Below are positions 38,145 to 51,580 of a stretch of DNA of 64,000 nucleotides, piece after piece. Positions within the stretch are counted from its first letter, which is position 1. The number at the start of each line of letters is the position of its first letter. The stretch covers positions 1,948,501 to 2,012,500 of the forward strand of contig CANTUR010000241.1 of the NCBI GenBank assembly GCA_947683625.1, read 5' to 3'. Position numbers and translations under genes: made by a program. The notes beneath the pieces are model-generated. The model did no database searches. It saw nothing but the letters and a program-made list of their open reading frames with translations, and was not told where the DNA came from. The DNA comes from Mallotus nudiflorus. Taxonomy: Eukaryota; Streptophyta; Magnoliopsida; Malpighiales; Euphorbiaceae.

Positions 38145-40191
38145 TGTAAGCACCCAATTTCGGGATGCAATTGTACACAATTGCGATGTAAGCCCCTATA
38201 ATGAAATTTATTCAAAAATTGAACTAGTTGTCGATTTTCTAGACTTTAGGAACTAAATTGCAATATTTTTTTAGGGTTTGATTGCAAATAACTCATTTTT
38301 CAGGGGTCTTTTGGCAATTAAAAGTAAAAAAAATTAGGATCGGCATTGCACAATGCCGACACATAAAAGTCCTATTTTTTTTAATTTTTGCATATTTTTA
38401 TCGATTCTTTTCAGCGTTTTGATTAGTTGAAAATTCATTTTTTTTATCTTTATTATTATCTGATAAGGTTTTAAACGCGTAAATAGTTTTCAAAAATTAA
38501 AATTCTTACCAAGTTATTTTTTAAGAGATGAGCGTTCCTACAAACTGGGAAAGTCAGTATGCTCAGACTCTGCTTTAAAAACAAAAGAGTCTGCGTGCAT
38601 GAGGGGGGATTTTTTTACACACAGAGGGAGACCAAGAAAATAAAAACATTCACACGCAGAAACTTGACTGCACATAAACCCTAAAAAATGGAGACATCAC
38701 TGAGAACGTTGGGTGCACCATAAAACTTCAACTTTTGTCAAAGCTCTTTTCTATACAATTCTTTCAACAAGAATAGTCCAACACTGTTTTTTTAAGCCTT
38801 TGTCCAGAATCAAACAACAAGTCAAAAAAACAACGGTGACAATCATAATCTGAGGCGCTATCTCAAAGCATATACACAACATTCGTTTTTTTTTCTTTCT
38901 TCCCTTCTTTTTGTGATTTTTATTTTATTTCGTTATTTGTTTTATTATTTAATTTCACTACTAATTTGATTACTTTTTTTTTTTTGATATATGCATGTGG
39001 ATTGAGGAGGATATTGTCTGTGTTTAATTGAACAGAAGATCCATGGAATGCCATGGATGAACCTGTACTGTTTTTTAATAGTTCTTAGGATTTTAATCTT
39101 TATTTTGCATTTATGTGTTCTGTGTAGTTTATTTTTAATTCATGGGTGTATAATTTTTTAATTTTAATTTTGTACGTAGTTTGTAATAGCCCCAATAGTG
39201 GGAATAATAAAAGATTTAAATTTCTGCACTTTAAAATTAATTAGTAATTAGGTTCAATCGAGTAAAAATTAATTAAAAATTAATGGTGGCTTTAGTTAAT
39301 TAGGGTTTGTATGTAATTAATTTAGGTTTTTTTTAGAAATCATATGTCAATGTGTTTTTATTTGATTTTGTTATGTTTTTTTTATGTTTTTAGGCCCCAA
39401 GCCCACGTGTTGGTCTAACCCACTTAATAAATAGGTTTAAAATATGGATTAAGACTTTAAATAATTAAAATCAATTTAGGCCCATTAGGTTAATTAGATT
39501 TTAGGTCCACTTAGTTAATTAAAACTTGTCTAAACGTAACTCAGCCCACTTAATTTTATTTCTTTTAAAATAAATAAACCTAGGCCCACATTTCACTTAA
39601 AATAAGACCAAGTTAGACTTAGGCTCATTAATTTGATTTTCCTTTAAAATTGAATAGACTTAAGTCCATTCCTTAGACAAATTAAAATAAACAGATCTAG
39701 GCTCACTAATTGATAAAAATGTATGCCCACATTTAAAGTCCATTTCACTTGTAAATAAATATGTAGATTTAGCTAACTTATAAAATAAAATTAACATAGT
39801 TTAAACATAGGGACATTGCCTTTTTTATGCATTTTTACTTATAATTTTATTGACCCGTTGCCTTTTGGGTTAGATGGATATTAATTAGGGGTTTAATAAA
39901 ATTGCATGTAATTAGAGGATGAAATAATCATTTATAAAATTATTCTAAATGAACACAAGACTAAGAGAAGTTAGTATTCCGTATCTAGAATCTCCTGGTT
40001 GTGGTGCTAGCTTTCTTTTAGAGAATCGAGTACCACCTTTTTTATTTGTCCTAGTTATTACCCTGGGTGGCGACTCCTTATCTCCATGCTATGTCTTTGT
40101 GACAGTGGTTAGTGTGTTCTCTAAAGCCCTGAGCCTAAACAATGTCATGGTTGTTAAAATCTTGGACGCACGTTAAACCCCGCCGTCTACA
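38145..40191 (+). mobile_element. Solo LTR D (2,047 bp) inside the C 5' LTR
   Basis: Starts TGTAAGCACCC and ends GTCTACA, complete from end to end and close to the C LTR that surrounds it. It is flanked by AATAC (38,140-38,144) and AACAC (40,192-40,196), 4 of 5 identical. No internal sequence is present, so it is the product of LTR-LTR recombination. It contains TGGCGACTCC at 40,068-40,077. Confidence 0.85.
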
Positions 40192-41681
40192 AACACCCTT
40201 TTCTTTAAAAAAACCCTAATTTTGGATACTATTAATGTCTTCAAATGCAATCAAATCCCAGTCCAGAATCAAATCAATACTGAGTCAATTTTAATGGCGA
40301 TAATCCAATCTGGGGGGCTATCTCAAAGTATTTGCACAACATCTAAAATCATTAGTGTTCTTTTCTATTTCATTCTTTTATATTCTTTTCTTTTTTATGA
40401 TTTTTATTTTATTCTATTATTGTTTTGATTATTCAATTTCACTATTAATCTGATTATTTATGTGTTTTTGTTTTGATGTGCGAATGTGGATTGAGGAGGA
40501 TACTATCTGTGTTTAGATGAACAGAAGGTCCATGGAATGCCATGGAAGAACTTATGTTGTTTTCAAGTAGAACTTAGGATTTTACCTTTATTTTTCATTT
40601 TGGTATCCTATGTAGTTATTTTAATTTATGGGTGTATAATTGTTTAATTTTAATTTTTATACGTAGTTTGTAATAGCCCCAATAGTGGGAATAGTAAAAG
40701 ATTTAATTTTCTGCACTTAAAATCAATTAGTAATTAGGTTCAATTGGGTAAAAATCAATTAAAATTAATGGTGGCAGTAGCTTAATTTAGGGTTTGCATG
40801 TAATTAATTTAGGGTTTCTAGAAAATTACTATAATGTTTGTTTGATCTTTTTTTTTTATTTATTTTGGGCTTATTTTTTATGTTCTTTATCCTTTTGGGC
40901 CCCAAACCCACGTCTAGATCTAACCCACTTAATAAATAGGCTTAAAAATGGTTTAGAACTTTAAATAATTAAAATTAATTTAGACCCATTAGGTTAATTA
41001 GATTTTAGGCCCACTTAGTTAATTAAAACTTGTTTAGACTTAGCTCAGCCCACTTAATTTCATTTCTTTTAAAATAAATAGACCTAAGCTCACATTTCAC
41101 TTAAAATAAAACCAAGTTAGACTTAGGCCCATTAATTTAACTTTCCTTTAAAATTGAAGAGACTTAAGTTCATTCCTTAGACAAACTAAAATAAGTATAT
41201 CTAAGCTCACTGATTAAAAATGTAGGCCCACTTTTAGTCCATTTCTCACTTGTAAATAAAATGTAAATCTAACTAACTTTTTAATAAAATTAACATAGTT
41301 TAGACTTAAGGACAATGCAATTTTGAGTGCATTTTTTATGTGTAATTTTATTGACTAGATGCCTAGGGTTAGATGGATGTCAAATAGGGTTTAATAAAAT
41401 TGCATGTAATTAGAGGATGAAATAATCATTTATAAAATTATTCTAAATGAACACGAGACTAAGAGAAGTTAGTATTCAGTATCCAGAATCTCCTAGTTGT
41501 GGTGCTAGCTTTCTTTTAAGGAATCGAGTACCACCTTTTCAATTTGTCCCAGTTATTACCCTGGGTGACGACTCCTCATCTCCATGTCATGTCTTTGTGA
41601 TAGTGGTTAGTGTGTTCTCTAAGGCCTTGAGCCTAAATAGTGTCGCGATTTCTAAAATCTTGGATGCGCGCTAAACCCCAT
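40192..41681 (+). repeat. 5' LTR of element C, second part
   Basis: Continues the C LTR after D to CTAAACCCCAT at 41,681, where the last few bases (CGTCTACA), the primer site and about 370 bp of leader have been lost at the join to an inverted LTR fragment. A degraded TGACGACTCC box is at 41,566-41,575. Confidence 0.85.
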
Positions 41682-42659
41682 AAGATCACCATGCGCTTTC
41701 CTCCATAATCACCATAAAAAATAAAATAAAATAATGATTAATGAATAAATTATAATAATAACTCAAAAGAATAAAAATAATGAATAATATAAAAAAGAGA
41801 TAAAAAATAGAATAAAAAGAACATGATGATGATTATGAGCGATTTGGGGTACTCCACAAATTTATAATTCACCGTTCTTGATAAGTTTTCGAATCTTTGT
41901 CCTCAAAATTCTTCAAGGATCTTGAATTAATTGGTAAATCAAAAGGAATTTTTGTAAAAAACTAACTCAAAAAAGAATAAAAAAAACTAATTCAACAAAT
42001 GTTCCTCTCTTTTCTTTTTCTTGCCCTCTCTCTCCTTTTCTTCCTCCTCTCCTCCTTTTTCTTTTTTTTTTTGCCCACTGTTCTCTGCACTTTTTTTTTT
42101 CCTCTCCACCGTTCCTTATATAGTGGAATTAGGAAACCTAACCCCAATCCTAATGTGATTCTAATTCCTAAAGTATAAGATTAATACTTAAAATTATATT
42201 TAGGAATTTTAAACCAGTTAGGGTTGAGTTAATTAGGAATTTTAAACTAATTAGAACTGAATTGAAAATAGGAAAACAAAAACGAAAGAATCCAATTCCG
42301 ATTGGGATTGTGTAATTCCGATCGGAATTACACAATCTTGATCGGAATTGGTGTAATTCCTATCGGAATTATGTAATTCCAACCAAAATTACATAATTTC
42401 AGTGAGAATTATAGAATTTTGACATGTATTTTTTTCTTTTTTTTAACAATTAATTATGAAAAGACCCTTGAAAGAATTTAAATTTTACAATTAGGTCCTA
42501 AAAAAACCTTACAATTTTGTCCCTAAAAACATTAAATCCTTCCTTTAAAAGCTATATTTAAACCCTTAAAATTTTTAAAGATTAAGTATGGAAGACATTT
42601 TCATCACTAGAGTCCTTTGCTGCACCCATAACATATCATCCCAAAATTGGGTGTCTACA
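41682..42659 (-). mobile_element. Inverted, truncated E-family LTR fragment
   Basis: Read on the - strand from 42,659 it begins TGTAGACACCCAATTTTGGG and follows the first about 0.8-0.98 kb of solo LTR E (48,208 onward), ending at the counterpart of the TGGAGGAAAACACATGGTGATC stretch near 48,980-49,000. It carries a six-unit palindrome array at 42,297-42,420. It sits exactly where the LTR-leader junction of C should be. A truncated insertion with flanking deletion or a rearrangement can explain it. No target duplication can be found. Confidence 0.8.
42297..42420 (-). repeat. AATTCCGATCGGAATT palindrome array, 6 units of about 20 bp
   Basis: Units AATTCCGATTGGGATT, AATTCCGATCGGAATT, AATCTTGATCGGAATT, AATTCCTATCGGAATT, AATTCCAACCAAAATT and AATTTCAGTGAGAATT, with 4-5 nt spacers. 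Solo LTR E has only about two (48,407-48,445). The core matches the C/A arrays, but the fourth and thirteenth bases are T/A and not G/C, so the palindrome is kept. Confidence 0.85.
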
Positions 42660-43275
42660 CTAGGATTTTTACCCAAAGTGCTTATTTATTTGAATTGCCA
42701 TGAGGTATTTCTATTTATAAAAGCCCAAGCTTATACCTTTAAAGCTCATTCAGGCTAATAAGGATTAGGCTAGATCTTTATATTTAAAAATGTTATTTCT
42801 GTGCTTTTTGTTTCAAAGAGAGATTTGACATACGCGTCAGCTCTTAATATCCCCTGTTGATATGAAGGCCAAGACAAAAAATCTTAAGAAAAGAGACTCG
42901 CCATTGAATACGTGTGTGGGAGAAATAAGGTTGAAATTACCTGTATGATGGCTTGTTGATTGCTTTTTAATACTTACTACTTACTAAGTGCTTGCTTGCT
43001 ACTTGTTACATAAACATATGCATCATGCATACATGCATACATACAGTCCATGCATCATACTAACATCTTGTTTTGTAATCATTATAGATTCATCTAGGTC
43101 TTCTCATGCTTGGGGGTGAAGAGGTGGCAGATTGAACAGATCTAAGCCTAAAGTTAATAGCTCAAGAGATCCTTCAAGAACTAGAGAAAAGTCCAATCAA
43201 CCCACTATACCTAGAAGCTGAACCAACTCAGACTGAACAAACTGAAATGGAACAACAACTAGAGATGTGGACCTT
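42660..43275 (+). pseudogene. gag: Leader and gag start of element C
   Basis: Colinear with A from about 23,290: the CTAGGATTTTTACCC stretch, then leader, then gag ATG at 43,247 (MEQQLEMW in C, MEQ-stop in A). Cut after 43,275 by solo LTR F1; gag resumes at 46,651. Confidence 0.75.
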
Positions 43276-46200
43276 TGTCACGACCCAAAACAGGGGCCAT
43301 GACCGGCGCTAGGGAACGGGAATTCTTTCGAATTCGAAACCCGTAACAAGCTTTAAAATAAATAAAATATGCAATAATAATAATAACATAAATAAAATCA
43401 CTCGCTGCGGAAATAAATCTCGTACATAAAATAAGTATAGTCCACTAACTCGTTTAAATAAACAAGCTCATCTCATTTATAAATAATCTTTTAAATATAA
43501 ATCTCAGTTCAAATCTTTAGATTACAAATCTTATACAATCATAGTACATAAATCTCACAACTGCCTACAACTACTGCAGTGTCTAGCTTATAAAATAAAG
43601 TCAAGTGAGCAGTTTACATAGTAAAGCTAGGGCAGAAGAAATCTGGCGTAAGGGTCTGCTACTGAGGTCTGAAGACGAAGACTTTCCTGAAAAATAATCA
43701 ACGGAGGGGAGTCAGACCTCACTGAGTGAATTGTTATAATATATATACATGCATAACTAAATGACAATTCACATATTCAATAGTATATATATAATAAATA
43801 TATACACAGGCAAAAACACACAAATGTAGCAAAATCATTTTATATATATATATACTCAAAATAATATCCGATTATGAAGGATCAAATAGAACCCTAGATG
43901 ATCGCAACCTCAAATAGTGTTAGACAACACTCTAGCTATACAGACTCACTTATTCCAAATAAATTCACTTGTTCCATTTGGATAGTAGATTGGCCCCGAG
44001 ACACTAAGTCAATCGAGCTCCAGCAGTCTAACTATCAGTGTGATTGGCCCCGAGACACTTGGTCAACCGAGCTCCAACAATCACACTCTCAAATCACATC
44101 TCATATCACATAAATCAATCCAATCAATATCCACAAATAGGTTAGTAATATAACCTAAATTCTATTGTCGTACCAGTACGTACTCGGTCCTAGTGCTGCC
44201 CACTAAGTAGCATATTCCATTGATATCCTTCATTATTATATAAAACATACATTCATAAAATAAATGATGCATGATATTAAATAAAATAGTAACATAAACC
44301 ATATATATACTAGAAATATACCAAAAGTAAACCAAGTATATTTCGAGTATATATACATCAAATAAATTCAATTTAATTATAAAATAAACTAAAAATGAAC
44401 TAGAAATATACTTAAAAACATTTTAAAAATAATTCATTAAATAAACATGCATATAATTTAAAATATACCAATAATATACCAAATATAAACCTAAGCAATA
44501 ATTAACTTATTTATGCATAATTTATAAAATAAATCATACATTTCTAAAACATGCAAACCTAATACAAGTATATATAGAATAAGAACTCACAGTTATTGTG
44601 CTCCACAAGACAGGTCCGACGGGCATGGTCCACTAGGCCTCGGTCTCGGCACAACTAAACAAACAAACGATAATATGAAATCAGAATAAATCTATTAAAA
44701 TTCCTAGAGACTAGACTTAGAATTTTGGACACAGAATCAGAATAAGAATTCGACCGAATATTACATTTTATGAGAATTCTACCAAAAATCCGGCAGAACC
44801 TCCCCTGTAAAACGGACATCTCGGTCTTGCAAAGAAACACACTTAAAAAATATACAGCTATAACCCCTTGGTCGGACTCCCAAACTACAATTCTATCGAC
44901 TAAGGTTCACAATTCATGAGATAATTATAGATCACATTAAAAATGCCAAAAATACCAAAAATGCCCTTCAACACTCAAAATATAGCAAATTAGATGTTTA
45001 AACGCTAAAAATAATTATTTTACCGATAAATACATAAAAACCCTAATTTTGATAAAATATTATTAAAAAAATTGATAATTCTCAATAAATTCATAAATAT
45101 TGACCAAAATACATTTTAAAACTCCAAATTACATAATTAACCCTAAAATATATTAAAAATCAATAAAAACTCATTTATTTATAAAATAGTATATTATATA
45201 TAATTTGAAAATAATTTACGAAAAATAGTTTTAATTAGTTAAAAATACTAAGTAATTTGTAGAAATCATTTTTATACCTCAAATAACTATTAAAACCAAT
45301 TTAATTATATTTTTAGCCAATTTAGTATCAAATTACCAAAATACCCCTAATATATATAAATTCACTATAATTATTCAAAAATTCACCAAAAATAATATAA
45401 TTACTCAAAAATTAATTTCTCAACAAATAATTGAATAAAATCAATAATTATACTCAATTAACCAATTAATTTCAATAAAACACATAATTAACCTAATTTT
45501 TCAAAAATCACATAAACTAAATAAATTCACAATAATTATACAAAAATCACAAAAATTAAAAATAAATTTATAAATGTATTTTAACACCTGTGAACACCAT
45601 AAATCATAATTTCATAATTTATTTAATTAATTTTTGAAAATTAGAAAATATTAATAAAATAATAAAAAATTCACAAAAATCAAAATAATTCCCAAAAATT
45701 CTATAAAAATTCACAGAGGTAGATTAAACTACTAGGATTAATGTTTGTGATGGAAGTTTGCATGAATCATTAAAATCAAAGCACAAAAAAATTCAAGAAC
45801 CCTAGTTGGCCGAAAATGAAAATTTGAAACCTAGGGAAATCTAGACCAATTTAAGTGAAACAAAGCTTGGAAATACACTCACTGGAGCTCAAGGAAGAGA
45901 TAGAGACCGGTAGGGCTCGAAACGGTGGCCAGAAAGTCGATGAACGGCGATGGGAGCAACTCTTAGCTTCTCGAAGAAAATCCAGCCAAACAACGCTAGA
46001 AATGGAAGCTTGGGGCGTCGGGAAAGGCTGAAAGGGAAGGTGGCACGCCGGAAAGCACAGTGACAGAAAGAAAATGGCGTGATCGGGGCCGGAATGGTGA
46101 AGGGAATGATCGGGAAGGAGAGGTAGGTGACGATGGCAAAGTTGTAATTATTTCAAACTTTATATTAGGTAAATAAATTATATGTATATATATATCTATC

Positions 46201-46650
46201 TTTATATTATTTTAATATATAATATAATATACACAATAAATATGCACCACACACATATTTTAATAATATATATACACACATATACATATATACACACTTA
46301 ATTAATATTAAAACTATATAAAATAATTTAATTTAATTAAAATAAACCCTAATTTAATTTAAATGTGTGTATACATATATATTTTATTCGACACTTTAAA
46401 ATTATGCATGGACTCATGCAACTTCGTAAATCCGCTTAGAATAATTAATATTTGTTTATTTACGTCTTAATTTTCCCGAAAATAAAATCCCTGGGAAAAT
46501 TTTACGTAAAGGACTTAAAAAAAATTAAAAAAATTTAAAAATGACTTAATAAATAACAAACTCATTAAATAATCATAAATATATATGAAAATTATTAACA
46601 CTTCATATCCCGATGCAGTTTAAAATTATTTAAAAACTCAGAATATTACA
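43276..46650 (-). mobile_element. Solo LTR F1 (3,375 bp) in the gag of element C
   Basis: TGTCACGACCC...ATATTACA is bounded by exact ACCTT duplications (43,271-43,275 and 46,651-46,655). On the - strand it begins TGTAATATTCTGAG and ends GGGTCGTGACA, the usual LTR end of plant chromoviruses that use a tRNA-iMet primer site, so the - strand is the likely sense. There is no interior. A second copy, F2, lies at 55,891-59,229. A 54-bp direct duplication (GATTGGCCCCGAGACACT) is at 43,988-44,090. The Tekay/Del-like assignment is inference from LTR length and end. Confidence 0.8.
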
Positions 46651-48207
46651 ACCTTAGAGGACATTAAGGGAGCTTTGATGGATGACATGAGAGCTATGAT
46701 GCAAGATGAACTGAGACAGGCTTTGGCCGAACTAGTGCAACCTTTTGTTGAACAACTACCTGCTGTTGTTGTTAAGTAATCACTTGCTGCTACTATTGAA
46801 TAGCCACCTGCTATAGGAGCTCTACCTGTTGCAGTAGCTCTTCCACCTGCTGCTAAGAATGCTGGGGGGTAACCTGCTGCTAGAAATGTGCTTGCTACTG
46901 ATGTAAGACTGAAAGATATTGAAAACTACATAGTAGAAAAGGCAAAGAGAGAGTCACTTGAATTGGTCCATGATTATGAGTCCAAGCAAATGTAAGCACT
47001 GACTCAGAAAATGTCCAAGATGGAAGAGCTGATTATAGGACAAGGAATCAGATATTCTTTTAACTTTGATGACATACTGTAAATATAGGGAGATAAGCTG
47101 CCTGAAAAATTCAAAATGCCTAAAATACAAAAATTTGATGGGAAAGGAGATCAAAGGATTCATTTGAGCTAATACACAATAACCATGAGCACTACTAAAG
47201 CATCATTGTCAGTAGTTACTAGGCTGTTTGTACTATCACTGGAAGGAATGGCTGTAAACTGGTACCATGGGTTAGAAAAGTCTGTTAGGGCTAACTGAAA
47301 GGAACTATGTACCGCATTCTTGAAACAATATGATTATAACACTCAATTGGAAGTGTCTATTAGAGATTTGGAGTTGACTAAGCAAAAACCCAATGAATCC
47401 TTTTCTGATTTCCTCACCAGATTCATGAATAAGGCAGGACTGATAAAAAAAAAACTAGCTGAAAAGGATCAAGTTAGGATGATTGTTCATAATGTATCAC
47501 CTAATTTAGTCGAAAGACTGCAAATGATAAACCCTAAAGACCTTCATAGATCTATATGATGACAGTCTACAAGCTGAAGAAATAGAGAATGAGAAAAAAA
47601 AGAATTCTAGAGGCTCAGCAACTCGAAATTACTCAACTGAGGGCACACAATAGGGAAGTACTAGTCGAGCTATGGAGGTGCGTGCAGTTCAGCAACCTCG
47701 AAGGTTCTCTAACTTCAACCAACCACTCTCCAAAGTCTTAGAGAGGTTAATCTAAAAAGGCCTACTCTGACCCTTAACCTTTTCTAAGCCACCAAACCTA
47801 AATGTCCTCGGTTTTGACCCTAACAGTTATTGTAAATTCCACCAAGCTACTGGTCATCCCACAGACAATTATATCCACCTAAAACATGAGATCCAAAACC
47901 TGATAGACTCTGAAAAAATCATCGACCCTGAAAAATCTAACTCTAACCCAAACACCAGAAGTAACCCTTCCCCAGACTACCGAAATGTTCCACCATCAAC
48001 CACCATAATGATTAACTCAGGGGCTAACGAAGAAGAAGTACTGAGCTCCTTCGAGGACCGCAACCCTATACCCAATGGAGAACATTTCGGACAACCACAG
48101 AGAGGAGTGGAAGATTTACTCAGCTAGCCCTCAGGCAAGTTTGATTACAGAGTATTCTACTCACAACCACCCTCTGTTGATATCCCAATTAAATCAATTA
48201 AGCCCTC
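46651..48207 (+). pseudogene. gag: gag of element C, middle part
   Basis: Resumes gag after F1 with an EDIKGALMDDMRAMMQDEL-type segment (as in A), then the capsid core including SIRDLELTKQKPNESFSDFL (open 47,320-47,559), then a zinc-knuckle-like CKFHQATGHPTDN with the last Cys changed (47,830-47,875). It is cut at 48,207 by solo LTR E. Stops and frameshifts are frequent. Confidence 0.8.
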
Positions 48208-50225
48208 TGTAGACACCTAATTTCGGGATGATGTGTTATGGATGCAGCAAAGGACTCCAGTGATGAAAATGTCTTTGATACTTAATCTTTAAAAATTCTA
48301 AGGGTTTAAATGCAGCTTTTAAAGGAAGGATTTAATGTTTTCAGGGACCAAATTGCAAGGTTTTTTTAAGACCTAATTGTAAAATTTAAATTCTTCCAGG
48401 GGTCTTCCGATTGAAATTACACAATCCCTATCGGAATTGGATTCTTCCATCTCTGTTTTCCTATTTTTAATTCAGTTCTATTTGGTTTAAAATTCCTAAT
48501 TAACTCAATCCTAACTGGTTTAAAATTTCTAAATATAATTTTAAGTATTAATCTTATACTTTAAGAATTAGAATCACATTAGGATTGGGGCTAGGTTTCC
48601 TAATTGCACTATATAAGGAACGGTGGAGAGGAAAAAAGAAAGGAGAGAATGGTGGGTAGAAAAAAAAAAGGAAAAAGGAGGAGGGGAGGAAGAAAAAATA
48701 TGATTTTTCTCTTGAGTTATTTTTTCCCCAAAAAATTCCTTTTGATTTAGCAATTAATTCAAGATTTGTGGAGAATTTTTTAAGAAGGAGATTCAAAGGC
48801 TTATCGAGAATGGTGACTTATAAATCTGAAGAGTACCCTAAATCACTCATAATCATATCATCTTCTTCTTATTTCTTTTTTTATTTTATTTATTTTTATA
48901 TTATTTTTTATTTTTTATTTCATGTTATTATCATAATTTATCCATTAATTACAATTTTATCTTTTTATTTTGGTGAGTATGGAGGAAAACACATGGTGAT
49001 CCAATGGAATGGGTGAATTCATGAAAAGCCCGTAAAAAATTAGGGATAAAGCTTCGCAAAGACTTAGTTTCTAGGGTTTTTTTATTTTTTTTATTTATTG
49101 CTTTTATTTTTTATTTTATTTTATTAATTTTTTTATGAATTAATGTAATAGCCCCAGTAGTGGGAGTAATAAAGTTATATGTATGGTTGTTTGTTTATTT
49201 TTTGATTAAATTGATTAATAAAATTAGATTTCAATTAGGTAATTATTTAAAATCAATAGAGGAAGTAGATTAATTTAGGTTGCATATTAATAAAATTAGG
49301 GTTTTAGTATGGATTAATTTAATTATTTGTTTGATCTTATTTAATTGTTTTTTTATGTTTTTATTTATTTTTGGGTTTTATTTATTATTTTTGTGTGTTT
49401 TGGACCTTAAGCCCACTTTAGGTCATGATTTATTTATTTAAGCCCATCTCATTTAATAATTAATTAGGTTTAATTAATTAAAATATATTTTTAGGTCCAT
49501 AATTAATTAGATTTTAGGTTAGAAATATCTTTAAGCCCATCTAGTCAATTAGACATAAACCTACCTAATTTAATTTAATTAATTTAGACTTAGCCCATTT
49601 AATTTAAACTGTTTTACTCATAATTTGTAGATTTAAGATCACTATTTAATTAAAACACATAGAATTAAGCCCACTAATTTAAATACCTTCATAACATGTA
49701 GAATTAGGCCCATTTTTTTTTAAAACAAGTAGACTTAAGTTCATTTAATTAAAATCAAAAGGAATTAGGTCTTTAGGTTCACTTATAATTTAAAACATAT
49801 GGATTGAACTCATTTATTTAAAATCCATGTAGATTAGACCAACTTAGGGATTATGTGATTTATTGAATGCATTATTTACTTGTATATTTCATGACTAGTC
49901 TGCCTTGGAGTTGATTGTTTTAGGTTTATATAAAATTGCATACAAATAGAGAATAAGATAATAATTCATAAAGTAATTCTAAATGAATACAAGACTGAAA
50001 GAAGTTGGTATTTTGTATCCAAAATCTCCTAGTTATGGTGCTAGCTTTCTTTTAGGGAATCGAGTATCACTTTTTCGATTTATCCCAGTTATTACCATGG
50101 GTGGTGACTCCTCATCTCCACGCCATGTCTTTGTGATAATGGTTAGTGTGTTCTCTAGAGTCCTGAGCTCAAACAGTGTCGCGGTTGCTAAAATCTTGGA
50201 CGCGCGCTAAACCTCGTCGTCTGTA
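48208..50225 (+). mobile_element. Solo LTR E (2,018 bp) in element C
   Basis: Begins TGTAGACACCTAATTTCGGG and ends CGTCTGTA, flanked by exact CCCTC (48,203-48,207 and 50,226-50,230). Its 3' half is clearly related to the A/C/D LTRs (shared GTGCTAGCTTTCTTTTAG and CTCCTCATCTCCA blocks) while its 5' half is distinct, so it is a sister family. TGGTGACTCC is at 50,102-50,111, 114 bp before the end. Confidence 0.88.
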
Positions 50226-51580
50226 CCCTCAAGTTGGAGAGATGAGTTTGATGATAAGCCGTTAAAAGAAGAGCCTAAAATTCCTGAGCAATTGCCAAGA
50301 GGAGTTAAAGATCTGTTGGGATAACCTTCAGGCAAGTTCGATTACAAAGTATTATATTTTAAGCCCGCTTTCACTGACATCCCTATTAAATCGATTGTGC
50401 CTACAGGGTGGGGTGATGAATTTAAGGATGAACCTTTAGCTCTTAAACAGTCTCAAGAAGGAGTTAAAGATTTACTGAATCAACACTTAGGCAAGCTAAA
50501 TATGGGAGATCTGAAAGGGAAGGAACATGCACAATGGAAGTGTGGAAAGATGGGAAAAGAGACTGAATCATTGAAGTTATTAACATATGGTATGACTTTA
50601 ATGAGGAAAGCCTAGGTAGTTTCGATGTTTGGAGTGATGATCCTAAAGTGAATCATGTCAGTAGAGGTGGGAAGAATTATAAAGCAGCAGAAAAGAAAAC
50701 AGAAAGAGTAACAAAAAGAGAAGAAACAGAAGATGCAGAGATAGAAGAAGAACAGAAAGAGGATATGATTTTGGAACAACTGAAGAAGGCTAAGGCAAAT
50801 GTCAGCATTTGGGAATTACTAATGCATTCAGGCAGCCATAGAAGAGCTTTTGTTAAAGCTTTATTGAACATGAATATTGAAACAGCCGCTACTCCAGAGG
50901 CTATGGTAGCAAAGGTTACAGAAAAGAAATATAAGTTGATAACATTCTCAAATCATGACTTGCCTTTAGAAGGAAGAAACCATAATAAGGCATTGTTTAT
51001 CCCAGTTGAGGTAAGGGGAAAGAGAACCAATTTTGCTATGGTCGATGATGGTTCTGCTATTAATGTATGTCCTTTGAAAATCCTGCCTAACTTAGGTTTG
51101 AAAGTTGAAGACTTAACAGATTCAAACCTCATAATCAGAGCTTATGATGACAACACTAGGAATGTGGAGGGGACATTCCAAGCTCTGGTTAAAACAGGAC
51201 CTATGGAATCAACCATTGAGTTTACGTGCTGGACATTTCAATCACTTATGCCTTATTGTTGGGATGGCCATGGTTCTATGCTTTGGGAGGGGTACCCTCA
51301 ATTGTGCATCAAAAGATAAAATTCCCTTTTGAAGGAGAAGTTATAACCATATAAGCTGGGACCAATGCTATTGTGGCATCCATATTGGATAAACAGAAAC
51401 AAGTATGTGCACCCCCTGGTTTTCAAATTGCTGGGATATTTGATAGGACTAAAATGGATTCGAGAGTAGCAAAAATGATGGAGAGCATGAATTACCGACT
51501 TGGACAAGGACTGAGGAAGAGTGAACAAAGAAGTCCAGAATTCCAAGGATTCAAAATAAAGATGACACAACAAGATTAAG
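50226..51580 (+). pseudogene. gag end and aspartic protease of element C
   Basis: Continues after E with the PTGWGDEF motif (about 50,400). A 223-codon open frame at 50,648-51,319 has a Lys/Glu-rich, probably coiled-coil lead, a SIWELLMHSGSHRRAF segment shared with B, and a protease core VEVRGKRTNFAMVDDGSAI with the catalytic Asp intact (51,041-51,046). A frameshift near 51,230 and a stop end it. A G-patch-like MNYRLGQGLRKSEQ lies near 51,487-51,530. It is the best preserved protease in the window. No RT follows. Confidence 0.8.

Noticed and set aside
37493..40191. Reading 37,493 and 38,145 as the two LTRs of one very short element
   Set aside because: The interval is only 652 bp and continues after 40,191 into the matching LTR remainder, so D is a solo LTR inserted in the C LTR.
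43898..44113. 71-codon + strand ORF with an internal repeat in solo LTR F1
   Set aside because: Explained by a 54-bp duplication in the LTR; F2 does not keep the frame.
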